Source: Alphaproteobacteria bacterium
GTDB taxonomy: Bacteria; Pseudomonadota; Alphaproteobacteria; Sphingomonadales; Sphingomonadaceae
Length of the DNA: 64,000 nt
Assembly: GCA_005883305.1 (NCBI GenBank)
Contig: VBAC01000001.1
Span: forward strand, 744,001-808,000
Direction of reading: 5' to 3'
Part shown: in pieces, positions 37,294 through 45,581 of the stretch
How the letters are laid out: every line of letters starts with the position of its first letter
Numbering within the stretch: the first letter of the stretch is position 1
The notes under the pieces: model-generated
The model's input: the letters and a program-made list of their open reading frames with translations, nothing else
The model's database searches: none
What the model was told of the DNA's origin: nothing
Program-made: the position numbers and the translations under genes

Positions 37294-37832
37294 CCGCCCA
37301 CATATTCGAAGGCACATCCCCGCGGATCGATCCGAGCGCCTTCGTCGCGCCCGGCGCCCAGATCGTCGGCAACGTCGAATTGGGCCCGGAAGCGAGCATC
37401 TGGTACAATTGCGTCCTTCGCGGCGACATGAACCTGATCCGCATCGGCGCGCGCTCGAACCTTCAGGACGGAAGCGTCATCCACGTCGATCCGCCGCGGC
37501 CCGGCGGCCCGGAGGAGGGCTTTCCCTGCCTGATCGGCGACGACGTGCTGATCGGCCATATGGCGATGATCCACGGCTGCGTCCTCCACGACAGGGCCTT
37601 CGTCGGCCTCGGCACGATCGTGATGGACGGCTGCGTGGTCGAAAGCGACGCGATGCTCGCCGCCGGGGCGATGCTGACGCCGGGCAAGAGAGTCCCGTCC
37701 GGCCAGCTCTGGGCGGGGCGCCCCGCCAAATATCTCCGCGACCTCACCGAAGCCGACCTTGCCGGAGTGCGCGCCGGCGCGGCGCATTATGTCGCGCTGG
37801 CCAAGCGCCACATGGCCATGCTCAGACCATGA
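37290..37832 (+). CDS. gamma carbonic anhydrase family protein
   Basis: 180-residue left-handed beta-helix protein built of hexapeptide repeats (IVGNVELGPEASIW, LQDGSVIHVD). The three zinc histidines of Cam-type enzymes are present: His65, His90 (LIGHMAMIHG) and His95. Bacterial members of this group (CaiE/YrdA-like) often show low or no anhydrase activity in tests, so the function is open. The start ATG overlaps the acetyltransferase stop. The stop codon lies in the arm of a nested hairpin. Confidence 0.93.
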   Translation: MTAHIFEGTSPRIDPSAFVAPGAQIVGNVELGPEASIWYNCVLRGDMNLIRIGARSNLQDGSVIHVDPPRPGGPEEGFPCLIGDDVLIGHMAMIHGCVLHDRAFVGLGTIVMDGCVVESDAMLAAGAMLTPGKRVPSGQLWAGRPAKYLRDLTEADLAGVRAGAAHYVALAKRHMAMLRP

Positions 37833-37871
37833 TCGTTTCAGGCTGCATCAGCCTGAAACGTGAATCATGGT
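37826..37871. terminator. nested hairpin at the end of the carbonic-anhydrase gene
   Basis: Outer stem ACCATGAT / ATCATGGT, inner stem GTTTCAGGCT / AGCCTGAAAC with a GCATC loop. It begins within the last codons and stop of the gene. No U-tract follows, so it may block RNase decay or slow polymerase more than act as a classical terminator. Confidence 0.65.
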
Positions 37872-37885
37872 CTTACTATGAATCG

Positions 37886-37949
37886 GGAGCCTGATTCACG
37901 CCCTGCGCCGAAACGCCGCAGGCGTTTCGTCCCAAGACGATCAGGCTCC
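37886..37949. terminator. second nested hairpin, at the end of the lipoprotein gene
   Basis: Outer stem GGAGCCTGAT / ATCAGGCTCC, inner stem CGAAACGCC / GGCGTTTCG with loop GCA. It ends inside the last codons of the convergent lipoprotein gene. The AGCCTGA/TCAGGCT words recur in the first hairpin, so the two probably come from one palindromic element. Confidence 0.65.
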
Positions 37950-38435
37950 TGGGCTGAGCCGGTCGATCCGCTGCTGCTGGCGGGCGGCGATCGCTTCCGC
38001 CTCGTCGACCGCGGCCTTGAGCGCCGCCTGATCGGCCTCGCTGGTCGGCGCGGCCGCTCTCGCCAGGGCCAGAGCCTGGAGATCGCCGAGCGCGGCGCCG
38101 GTTCGGCCGCGCGCGGCCTCGAGGCGGGAGATGGCCTGCTGGGCTTCGAGCCAGGAATCGGAGCCCCGGGCGCCGGCCCTGGCCGCGCTACGCTCGGCGG
38201 CGGGCGCTTCGGCCTCGAAGTCGCGCTGCCCGGAGCGGGCCTCGTCGAGGAGCGCGGCAATTCGGCCGCGCAGCGCGGGATCGTCGGCGACGACCGGGGC
38301 GGTTCGCACCGGCTCCTCGCTCCAATCCTCCTGCTCGGCCGGCCGCGGCGCCAGCGACGGGAACGGCCCCTGCGAAACGCAGCCTGCGAGGAGGGCGGCG
38401 GCGAGCGCCGCGAGGGCCGGTCTGGGCGAATTCAT
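37941..38435 (-). CDS. lipoprotein of unknown function
   Basis: 164 residues, signal peptide with lipobox LLAGC (Cys near 19). After a Pro/Glu-rich spacer the rest is Ala/Arg/Glu-rich helix (LRGRIAALLDEARSG, LEAQQAISRLEAARGRTG, ALKAAVDEAEAIAARQQQRID), probably coiled coil. This composition is common in small sphingomonad outer-membrane lipoproteins without known role. No partner gene is obvious: tRNA-Arg lies upstream on the opposite strand. Confidence 0.75.
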   Translation of the reverse strand: MNSPRPALAALAAALLAGCVSQGPFPSLAPRPAEQEDWSEEPVRTAPVVADDPALRGRIAALLDEARSGQRDFEAEAPAAERSAARAGARGSDSWLEAQQAISRLEAARGRTGAALGDLQALALARAAAPTSEADQAALKAAVDEAEAIAARQQQRIDRLSPGA

Positions 38436-38538
38436 CGCCCTTCACTATGCGCCGCCAGAGCGGGCCGCAACACGGCATTGCGCGGTTTGCCCGGGGGTTG
38501 CGTGGGCTTCGCCTTGCCCCTATGTCGCAGCCTCCCGC

Positions 38539-38615
38539 GCGCCCGTAGCTCAGCTGGATAGAGCACCAGACTACGAATCTGGGGGCCGGAGGTTCGAATC
38601 CTTCCGGGCGCGCCA
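38539..38615 (+). tRNA. tRNA-Arg (anticodon ACG)
   Basis: 77 bases including encoded CCA. Acceptor stem GCGCCCG / CGGGCGC, D arm GCTC...GAGC, anticodon arm CCAGA-CTACGAA-TCTGG, variable loop GGGCC, T arm CCGGAGGTTCGAATCCTTCCGG-like. Anticodon ACG (A34 read as inosine) decodes CGU/CGC/CGA. No integrated element is adjacent. Confidence 0.97.
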
Positions 38616-38714
38616 CTTCTCCCTCCCCGCCGAACGTCGTTCATGCTTGCTTCAGTGCAAGTCCGAAATGTAGCGCGAGCGCGTCATGTGCTAGACGCCC
38701 ATGCGGAGGGGCCG

Positions 38715-40331
38715 ATGAACGGGATTCGCTTTGCATTCTTGCTTGGGCTGACGGCGCTGGCGGGGGCGCCTTCCGCCTTCGGGCAAACCGCGCCGCCCGC
38801 TTCGAGCCTCGGGCCGAGCCAGACGGTCGCCGGCGAGCTCGGCCCCAACGACGCGCAGCGGCGCTCGGGAAAATATGAAGACGTCTATTTGGTCGAGGGC
38901 CACCGGGGACAGCGGCTCCAGATCGATCTCTCCTCGGATGCATTCGATTCCTACCTCGTGGTGACCGGGCCGGAGGGGTTCAACCTCGCCAATGACGATG
39001 CCGAGGGCAGCGATGCGCTGCACAGCCGGCTCGTCGTCCAGTTCCCCGCCGACGGGGCCTACCGGATCTCCGCGACCACGTTCCGGGCCGGCGAGACCGG
39101 GGCCTATCGCTTGCAGACGAGCACACCCGCGGCCAACGTGCGGATCACCGCGCCGGTCGTCGCGGAGCCGATCGCGATCGGGCGCACCATCAACGGCCGC
39201 CTCGCGGAGGGGGACGGGCGCGAGGGATCCGGGGGATTCGCCGATCGCTTCCGCTTCCATGCCCAGCGCGGCCAGCGAGTCGCGATCTCGCTGACCGCGA
39301 ACAAGCTGGACACGGTGCTTCAGCTGAGCCGTCCCGACGGTACCCAGGACGTCAGCGACGACACGAACGTCAACGGCGAGACCTCTACCAACAGCCGGAT
39401 CGACACGGTGCTCGCCGAGGACGGCGATTATGTCGTCACGGTCACCTCGTACCGCGCCGGCGAGAGCGGCGACTATCAGCTGACGCTCGCACCGAGCCCC
39501 GGCCATCCGCGCCAGATCGGCGTTCCGGGCGGCGCCAGGGTCATCGCCTTGCTCGTCGGGGTCTCCGATTATGGCGGGCGGACCAACGATTTGCCCAATA
39601 CCGACGACGACGCGCAGCAGCTCTACAACAGCCTTCGCACCGCCGGCCTGCTTCATCCGGCGAGCGTGGTGCTGACCAATGCGCAGGCCACGGCCAAGGC
39701 GGTCGCCGAAGCCTTCGCGCGCGCGGCCGCGGCCGCCGGCCCGAACGACACCTTCCTGTTCTTCTTCTCAGGCCATGGCGACCAGGTCGACGTGCCCGCG
39801 AGCGCGGCGGAGCTCGACGGCCGGGCCGAGACGATCGAGCTCTACGACGCGGCGATGACCGACGCCCAGCTCGCGCCGCTCTTCGCCGCAGTCCGGGGCC
39901 GGCTGTCGATCGTCGCGCTCGACGCCTGCTATTCGGGCGGCTTTCGGAACCTCGTCAACCGGCCGAACGTGATGGGCCTGTTCAGCTCCGAGGAGGATCT
40001 GACCAGCCTCGTCGCGAGCCGCTTCAAGGCGGGGGGCTTCCTCGCTTACTTCCTCCGCTCGGGCCTCACCGGCGAGGCGGACGAGGATGGCGACCGGATC
40101 GTCTCGGCCGGAGAGCTTTCGACCTACGTCCGCCGCCGCTTCCGCCGCGAGGGCGACATCCCCGCGACGACCCGCGAGGACGAGCACAATTACCAGAATC
40201 TGCTGATCGAGCGCGGCGGCCTGCAGGTCGAGGACGTCGTCGTCCGCCTCGCCGGCGGGCCACAGGTCGCCCAGGCGCCTGCGCCCCGCCCGGCGGTTCA
40301 GCGAATGCAGCCCGAACCGGTCAAGCCCTAG
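38715..40331 (+). CDS. secreted caspase-family (C14) protein with PPC-like repeats
   Basis: 538 residues. Signal peptide MNGIRFAFLLGLTALAGAPSAFGQ; two tandem beta domains (about 35-135 and 145-255) that look like bacterial pre-peptidase C-terminal (PPC) domains, each with GQRL/GQRV, SDAFDSYL or TANKLDTVLQ, and TTFRAGETGAYRLQ or TSYRAGESGDYQLT. The caspase domain has His in FFFSGHGDQ and Cys in LDACYSGGF, with SDYGG near its start, so the catalytic dyad is intact. A short Pro-rich tail ends it. The ATG after GGAGGGG at the signal peptide is preferred to an earlier frame start. The stop shares a CTAG with the convergent astB. Confidence 0.9.
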   Translation: MNGIRFAFLLGLTALAGAPSAFGQTAPPASSLGPSQTVAGELGPNDAQRRSGKYEDVYLVEGHRGQRLQIDLSSDAFDSYLVVTGPEGFNLANDDAEGSDALHSRLVVQFPADGAYRISATTFRAGETGAYRLQTSTPAANVRITAPVVAEPIAIGRTINGRLAEGDGREGSGGFADRFRFHAQRGQRVAISLTANKLDTVLQLSRPDGTQDVSDDTNVNGETSTNSRIDTVLAEDGDYVVTVTSYRAGESGDYQLTLAPSPGHPRQIGVPGGARVIALLVGVSDYGGRTNDLPNTDDDAQQLYNSLRTAGLLHPASVVLTNAQATAKAVAEAFARAAAAAGPNDTFLFFFSGHGDQVDVPASAAELDGRAETIELYDAAMTDAQLAPLFAAVRGRLSIVALDACYSGGFRNLVNRPNVMGLFSSEEDLTSLVASRFKAGGFLAYFLRSGLTGEADEDGDRIVSAGELSTYVRRRFRREGDIPATTREDEHNYQNLLIERGGLQVEDVVVRLAGGPQVAQAPAPRPAVQRMQPEPVKP

Positions 40332-41578
40332 GTCAGTTCCTCTAGCCGGAGCAGTCGGAGCAGGGCGCCGCGCGCGGTTTCGGCGCGAACGGCAAGCGCC
40401 GGATCGTCGAGGTCTGCGGGGCGGATTTCCTTCGGCCAGTGCGCTTCGACGCAAACGGCGATCGCATCGAGCCTGGCCTCGTCGAGGAGGAAGCGCGGAT
40501 CGACCGTGGCCGGATCGGCGACGACTCGCAGGCGGAGGCAGGCAGGGCCGCCGCCATTGGCCATAGACTGGCGCACGTCGACCAGCGCGAGCTTGCGGAT
40601 CGGCCCATTGCCCGCCGCCATCGCCTCGAGCCAGGACCAGACCCGCGGCGCCTCGCGTGCCTCCTCGGGGAGGATCAAAGCTACGCCTCCATCGGGCAAC
40701 GTCACCAGCTGGGCGTTGAACAGATAGGACTTGATTGCCTCGTCGAGGCTGACGACGCTCGCCGGCACCTCGACGATCTCGACCTCGGGAATCAGGCGCC
40801 TGAGGTCCGCGTAGAGGCGCTCCTTGTCGGCGAAGGCCTGCTCGTGCGCGAACAGGACATGCTCGTTCGCCACCGCGACCACGTCGTTGTGGAACGCGCC
40901 GGCGGCGATCGCTTCCTCCGATTGTGGGACGAACAGAGTCCGCTCCGGATCGAGGCCGTGGAGGCGCGCGACGGCGCGCGAGGCTTCCTCGTGCTGGCGC
41001 ACCGGGAAGGCGCCGCCGCGCAGGCCGTAGACGAAAATCTCGACGCCCGGCGAGCCGTGAGCAGGGCACAGCCGCATGTGATTGGCGGCGCCCTCGTCGC
41101 CGAACGTCGGCACCGGCTCGTGCACCGCGAAACGGGAAGTGTCGGCGAAGGCGAGGCGGAGCTGGGCGAGCGTCTCCGGCCATTCGTGGCTTCGGTGGGC
41201 CATCGTCCTGAGGTTGGCGATCGTGAGGTGGCAGCGTCCGTCGCGGCTGTCTGGAGCGGGCGAGACGGTCGCGGCGTTGGCCGCCCACATCGCCGACGCC
41301 GAGAAAGCGGGCGATCTCACCGCCTCCGGGACGCCGTCCGCTCCGGCGCCGAGCGCCGCCAGCCAGGCCCGGTTGGGCCGCCGGTGGGGAAGCAACAGGC
41401 CCTGGGCGAGGCCGAGGCGAAGATTGTGGCGCATCTTCGCGATCCCCTGAAGGGCCGCCGCGCGAGGGTAAGCGACGCTGCCGGCACTGGCCGTCGCCGC
41501 GAGGTTGCCGAGGCTGAGCCCGGCATAATTGTGGGTCGGCCCGACGATCCCGTCGAAATTGATCTCGACGACGGCCAT
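40328..41578 (-). CDS. astB: N-succinylarginine dihydrolase
   Basis: Second enzyme of the arginine succinyltransferase (AST) pathway: N2-succinylarginine to succinylornithine, CO2 and ammonia. 416 residues; start MAVVEINFDGIVGPTHNYAGLS is diagnostic, with AFHNDVVAVANEHV (His) near 240 and the nucleophile Cys in GGPACLRLRV near 360. The long upstream frame is a shadow of astA. The ATG overlaps the astA stop by one base (TAATG). The stop shares the CTAG palindrome with the caspase gene. Confidence 0.96.
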   Translation of the reverse strand: MAVVEINFDGIVGPTHNYAGLSLGNLAATASAGSVAYPRAAALQGIAKMRHNLRLGLAQGLLLPHRRPNRAWLAALGAGADGVPEAVRSPAFSASAMWAANAATVSPAPDSRDGRCHLTIANLRTMAHRSHEWPETLAQLRLAFADTSRFAVHEPVPTFGDEGAANHMRLCPAHGSPGVEIFVYGLRGGAFPVRQHEEASRAVARLHGLDPERTLFVPQSEEAIAAGAFHNDVVAVANEHVLFAHEQAFADKERLYADLRRLIPEVEIVEVPASVVSLDEAIKSYLFNAQLVTLPDGGVALILPEEAREAPRVWSWLEAMAAGNGPIRKLALVDVRQSMANGGGPACLRLRVVADPATVDPRFLLDEARLDAIAVCVEAHWPKEIRPADLDDPALAVRAETARGALLRLLRLEELT

Positions 41579-42603
41579 TAGCGGCCCGCGGCGAGGAAGG
41601 GGTGGCCGGGCGCGAGGCCGAGCAGGCCGGCGCTTTCGAAATCGAGCACCGCGCCTTCCTGCGGGGTCTGGGCGAGACGGCCGAAGGCCGCCGCGAAATC
41701 GCCGAGCGTCCCGCCCGCAAGCAGCATCCGCTCGCCGTCCACCTCTTCGCGCGTGCCGCCCAGGACCAGCTCGCGCGCCTCGGCGACGGTCCGGATCCTG
41801 TCGGTCGCGGCGCACATGGTCGGGCCGCCATCGAAAATGTCGACATAGCCCTCGCCGCTGAAGCCCTCGGCCTCGAGCATCCGCATCGCCGCCTCGCCCG
41901 AGGGGTGCGGCTTGCGCATCACCGCCAGCGCCTCCTCCGACAGCATCGCGGTGTAGATCGGAGTCTTGGGCATCAGATCGGCGATGAACTGCGTGCCATG
42001 GGCGCCGTTGAACGTGTCGGCCTCCTGGAAATCCATGCCGAAGAATCGCCCGGCGATCGCGTCCCAGAAGGGCGAGCCGCCTTTCTCGTCGATCACGCCG
42101 CGCAGCTCGGCGACCACCTTGCCGGCGAATCGCTCGCGGTTGCGGCGGATGAACAAGTAGCGGCTGCGTGCAAGGAGGACGCCGAGCCCGAGGCCGCTCG
42201 CGCGCGCCTCGGGATGGAGGAACAGGCCGCCGACCTCGGAGCAGTCGTTGAAGTCGGTGCACAGGTTCAGCATCTCGGTGTGGAAGGTGCGGCCGAGCTC
42301 GGGCGAGGTCTGGGTGAGCTTGCTGATCCGGTAGGAATAGAAAGGCTGCTCGACCCCGACCCGGCCGAACACCTGGCAGGTGCCGCGCACCGCGCCCGTT
42401 TCGGCGTTTTCGAGCACGAAGACGAACAAGTCGCCCTCGGGCGCGCTCTCGGCGCTTGAGAAGGCAGCCTCCGAGCGCGCCAATTTGGCGACCAGGGTGC
42501 CCTTGTCGGCGGGAAGGTTGGTGAAGCCGCCGCCGGTGAGCAGCGCCATCTCGTATATCGAGGCGAAATCCTCGCCCCGCGCGGGCCGCACCCGATAGCT
42601 CAC
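41578..42603 (-). CDS. astA: arginine N-succinyltransferase
   Basis: First step of the AST pathway: arginine plus succinyl-CoA. 341 residues, GNAT-related fold; MSYRVRPARGEDFASIYEMA start, GLFLHPEARASGLGLGVLLARSRY cofactor loop split as LHPEARASG, and the family's AELRGVIDEKG and FWDAIAGRFFGMDFQEAD stretches. Overlaps the upstream M20 gene by ATGA and astB by one base, so M20-astA-astB form one coupled operon. astC, astD and astE are not in the window. Confidence 0.95.
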   Translation of the reverse strand: MSYRVRPARGEDFASIYEMALLTGGGFTNLPADKGTLVAKLARSEAAFSSAESAPEGDLFVFVLENAETGAVRGTCQVFGRVGVEQPFYSYRISKLTQTSPELGRTFHTEMLNLCTDFNDCSEVGGLFLHPEARASGLGLGVLLARSRYLFIRRNRERFAGKVVAELRGVIDEKGGSPFWDAIAGRFFGMDFQEADTFNGAHGTQFIADLMPKTPIYTAMLSEEALAVMRKPHPSGEAAMRMLEAEGFSGEGYVDIFDGGPTMCAATDRIRTVAEARELVLGGTREEVDGERMLLAGGTLGDFAAAFGRLAQTPQEGAVLDFESAGLLGLAPGHPFLAAGR

Positions 42604-43808
42604 AGGGCCTCTCCGCCGGCCAGCCTAAGGATCGTCAGCGCCGAAAGCTGCGCGCGCTCGACGAGGCTCTCGACGATCAGATATTCTTGCGCCGAGTGGA
42701 TCGCGCCCCCGCGAACGCCCATCGTGTCCACCACCGGGACGCCGCAGGCGGCGATGTTATTGCCGTCGCACACCCCGCCCGTGTCGCGCCAGCTTATGTC
42801 CTGGCCGAGATGGGCGCCGCAGCCCTTCACCAGCGCGAACAGCTTTTCCGAGCGCGGGTCGAGCGGCTTGGGCGGTCGGCCCCAGCCGCCATGCATATTT
42901 ATGTGCACATCGCGCTTTGCCGCGATCTCGGCGACCGCGTCATCGAGCGCGGTCTGGGCACGCTGCTGGTCGCCAAGCGTGCGCGGGCGCATGTTTATGC
43001 GCAGCACCGCATGATCGGGGACGACGTTGTTGGGCCCCCCGCCGTCGATCCGGGCCGGGTTGACGCTGAGCCCCGCACTGATGGCTTGTTCCAGCCGCAG
43101 CGCCAGCTCGGCCGCGGCCAGCATCGCGTTCCGGCCCTCCTCGGGATTGCGGCCGGCATGGGCGCTCCTTCCTTCGATCCGGATCGAGAAATTGCCGCTC
43201 CCGGCGCGCGCCCCGGCCAGCGTGCCGTCGGGAAGCGCCGAGGGCTCGTAGGTGAGCGCGGCCAGCTTACCGCGGGCGGCCTCGGCGATCAGCGCCGCGG
43301 AGCCCGGCGAGCCGACTTCCTCGTCGCTGTTGATCACCACCTCGTAGCCGAGCCCCTGGACACCTGCGCTCTCCACCGCCCGAAGCGCCGCGAGCATCAC
43401 CGCGATCCCGCCCTTCATGTCGGCGACCCCGGGCCCGCCGAGAACGCCTTCTTCGCGCCAAAACACCTTCTGGAATTCGTGATCGGCGCCGAACACGGTA
43501 TCCATGTGGCCGGTGAGGAGGATCTGGACGGGCGCTTCGGGGCGCACCACCAGATGCAGGTTGCGGCCGTGCGCGACCGGCTCCAACCCGCCGTCGGCGG
43601 CCATCGCCTCTACCGCCGCGGGACCCTTTCGGCTGAGGTCGCCAGGCAGCGCGGAGAAGGCGTCCGCGAGCGCGGTGGACACCGTCTCGAGTCCGGCAAG
43701 ATTGCGTGAGCCGCTGTTGATCGTGGCCCATTCGGCCACCTGATCGAGCATCGGCGAGGCGGCGCAAGCCTCGATCGCGTCTTGCTCGATCCTGGAAAGG
43801 CCCCGCAT
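42600..43808 (-). CDS. M20 family metallohydrolase, first gene of the ast operon
   Basis: 402 residues, co-catalytic zinc peptidase fold: GHMDTV (His/Asp), GVADMKGG (bridging Asp), INSDEEVGS (Glu pair), and C-terminal GAIHSAQEYL (His). Length and the dimerisation-domain SGNFSIRIEGRSAHAGRNPEEG resemble carboxypeptidase G2/ArgE/DapE group members. Because it heads the astA-astB operon, it may be the desuccinylase (a role normally played by the unrelated AstE), by analogy with the M20 desuccinylase DapE. That is inference; it could also be a peptidase that feeds arginine into the pathway. Confidence 0.88.
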   Translation of the reverse strand: MRGLSRIEQDAIEACAASPMLDQVAEWATINSGSRNLAGLETVSTALADAFSALPGDLSRKGPAAVEAMAADGGLEPVAHGRNLHLVVRPEAPVQILLTGHMDTVFGADHEFQKVFWREEGVLGGPGVADMKGGIAVMLAALRAVESAGVQGLGYEVVINSDEEVGSPGSAALIAEAARGKLAALTYEPSALPDGTLAGARAGSGNFSIRIEGRSAHAGRNPEEGRNAMLAAAELALRLEQAISAGLSVNPARIDGGGPNNVVPDHAVLRINMRPRTLGDQQRAQTALDDAVAEIAAKRDVHINMHGGWGRPPKPLDPRSEKLFALVKGCGAHLGQDISWRDTGGVCDGNNIAACGVPVVDTMGVRGGAIHSAQEYLIVESLVERAQLSALTILRLAGGEAL

Positions 43809-43904
43809 GCCGGTGCTCTAGCCCGGGATCGCCGGGCACAAAACCCCTGCGCTCCGCAACGCACTTCCGGACGGGAGAAGCGATGGAAGTTTCCAGGTTT
43901 CCGC

Positions 43905-43959
43905 AAAATAAAAAACGGTTCGATCAATGCCCGGCTTTTGATCGAGAGAGGCGATCAAA
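43905..43959 (-). terminator. possible terminator after rppH
   Basis: On the minus strand TTTGATCG-N7-CGATCAAA forms a perfect 8-bp stem, and about 20 bases later comes GTTTTTTATTTT. The spacing between stem and T-run is longer than usual, so this is only a candidate. The 213-base gap around it, between rppH and the M20 gene, holds nothing else I can support. Confidence 0.35.
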
Positions 43960-44021
43960 CGGGGCGAGGAGTGAGACACCACGGAAGGAACATAACCCGA
44001 ACCAGCGCCCGGATCAACTTC

Positions 44022-44498
44022 CTATAGCCAGTCCGCGAAAGCCTCGAGAAGCTGCCCGTAAAGGGCCTTCTTGAACGGCACGATCATCGCCGGGAGCTCC
44101 GCGGGCTCGGCCCATTTCCAGGCGCGGAATTCGGGCTCGGCGGTGGCGATGTTGACGTCCGAATCCTGCCCAAGGAAGCGGGCGAGGAACCAGGTCTGGC
44201 GCTGGCCTCGCCATTTGCCCTTCCACATCTTGCCGATCAGGTCGTCGGGCAGGTCGTAATAAAGCTCCTCGGGGCAGCACGCGACGATCTCGACCAGCCG
44301 CGAGGGAATGCCGGTTTCCTCTTCCAGCTCGCGGAAGGCGCCTTGCTCGGGAGTCTCGCCCTCGTCGAGCCCGCCTTGGGGGAGCTGCCACGCCTCGAGC
44401 GTCGAATCGAGCCGCTGGCCGACCAGCGCCTTGCCCTCGCCGTTCAGAAGCATGACGCCGACGGCGGGGCGATAGGGGAGGGCGCTCTTGTCCGTCAT
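44022..44498 (-). CDS. rppH: RNA pyrophosphohydrolase
   Basis: 158-residue Nudix enzyme that removes pyrophosphate from the 5' end of mRNAs and triggers decay. Sequence PYRPAVGVMLLN, WQLPQGGLDEGE, and the box GGLDEGETPEQGAFRE...EETGI are typical for RppH, with FLGQDSDVNI and PEFRAWKW towards the end. Alphaproteobacterial relatives also act on dinucleoside polyphosphates. Its ATG overlaps the stop of the upstream alpha/beta hydrolase by four bases. Confidence 0.94.
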   Translation of the reverse strand: MTDKSALPYRPAVGVMLLNGEGKALVGQRLDSTLEAWQLPQGGLDEGETPEQGAFRELEEETGIPSRLVEIVACCPEELYYDLPDDLIGKMWKGKWRGQRQTWFLARFLGQDSDVNIATAEPEFRAWKWAEPAELPAMIVPFKKALYGQLLEAFADWL

Positions 44499-45445
44499 CG
44501 CGCGTCGATTTCCGCGAGCATCAGCTTCAGCGCCGCCACGCACCCCTTTATGTCCTCGTCCGAGGAGGGGATGGCGCGGCGCATCGAGATGAAGCCGTGG
44601 ATGTTTCCCTCGGCCTCGCGGAAGACCGTGGGCACGCCGGCCTCGATACAGGCGGCGGCATAGGCGCGGCCCTGGTCGCGGATCGGATCGAGGCTCGCTG
44701 CGATCACCAGCGTCGGCGGCATTCCCGCCTGGCTCTTGAGCAATGGCGAATAGCGCCAGTCCTTCACGTCGGCGCGATAGCATTGGTCGAACCAGTCCAT
44801 CCCCGGCCGGGTGAGGAAATAGCCCTCGGCGAACTGCCTGAAGCTCGGGTGATGCTCGCCGGGATCGGCGGCCGGGTAGATCGGCCACTGGGCGATCACC
44901 GGCACCCTGGCCGGCTCCTCGCGCAGCGCCAGCGTGACGATTATCGCGAAATTGCCCCCGGCGCTGTCGCCGCAGGCGATCAGGCCGGTCACCTCGCGCC
45001 CCAGCTCGGCGGGGCTTCCGGCCGCCCAATAGGCCGCGGCGATCGAATCCTCGACGCCCGCGGGCCAGGGATGCTCTGGCGCGAGGCGATAATCGACCGC
45101 GAGCACCGGCAGATCGAGCTGGCGGGCGATCTCGGCGCAGAAGGGCGCGTGGCTGTCGAGGTCGCCGAGGACGAAGCCGCCGCCGTGGAAGAAGATCAGC
45201 AGCGGTCCGGCCCCGCGCTCCTCGCGCGCGTCGAACAGGCGCAGCGGCACCTCGCCCGCCGGTCCGGCGAAGCTCAAATCTCGGATCACCGCCAGCTCGC
45301 CGACCGGCGCATCGGCCACGCCGCGCGCCGCGAGCATCATCCGCCGCGCCTCGACCGGCCCGACCTCCCAGCTGCGCGGGCCGGGCAGGGCGTTCAGATA
45401 ATCGAGGAACCGGCGGACATCGGGCCGAACATAGATTTCCGTCAC
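44495..45445 (-). CDS. alpha/beta hydrolase, hormone-sensitive-lipase (family IV) type
   Basis: 316 residues. HGGGFVLGD (oxyanion HGGG) near 88, GDSAGGNFAI (nucleophile) near 165, DPIRDQGR (Asp) near 255 and NIHGF (His) near 285: a complete HSL/bHSL esterase triad. No signal peptide. The start is uncertain: a GTG with AGGAG nine bases upstream is preferred; an ATG 48 bases earlier lacks a ribosome binding site. It is coupled to rppH by ATGA and divergent from korA. Confidence 0.88.
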   Translation of the reverse strand: MTEIYVRPDVRRFLDYLNALPGPRSWEVGPVEARRMMLAARGVADAPVGELAVIRDLSFAGPAGEVPLRLFDAREERGAGPLLIFFHGGGFVLGDLDSHAPFCAEIARQLDLPVLAVDYRLAPEHPWPAGVEDSIAAAYWAAGSPAELGREVTGLIACGDSAGGNFAIIVTLALREEPARVPVIAQWPIYPAADPGEHHPSFRQFAEGYFLTRPGMDWFDQCYRADVKDWRYSPLLKSQAGMPPTLVIAASLDPIRDQGRAYAAACIEAGVPTVFREAEGNIHGFISMRRAIPSSDEDIKGCVAALKLMLAEIDAR

Positions 45446-45581
45446 GCGTTGATGCTCCTGGTTGCGAATCGAGGCGGCGCGTTTCGTTTCCATAGGCGAA
45501 CGGAGAGCCGCCGCCACCTGTTGTCGTGAGAGGCGCAGGGGGCTAGGGTCCGCTCGATTCCAGCATTCAAGGATTAGGCTC

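Noticed and set aside
38539-38615. tRNA-Arg as an attachment site for an integrated element
   Set aside because: No integrase, no direct repeat of the tRNA 3' end and normal chromosomal genes on both sides.
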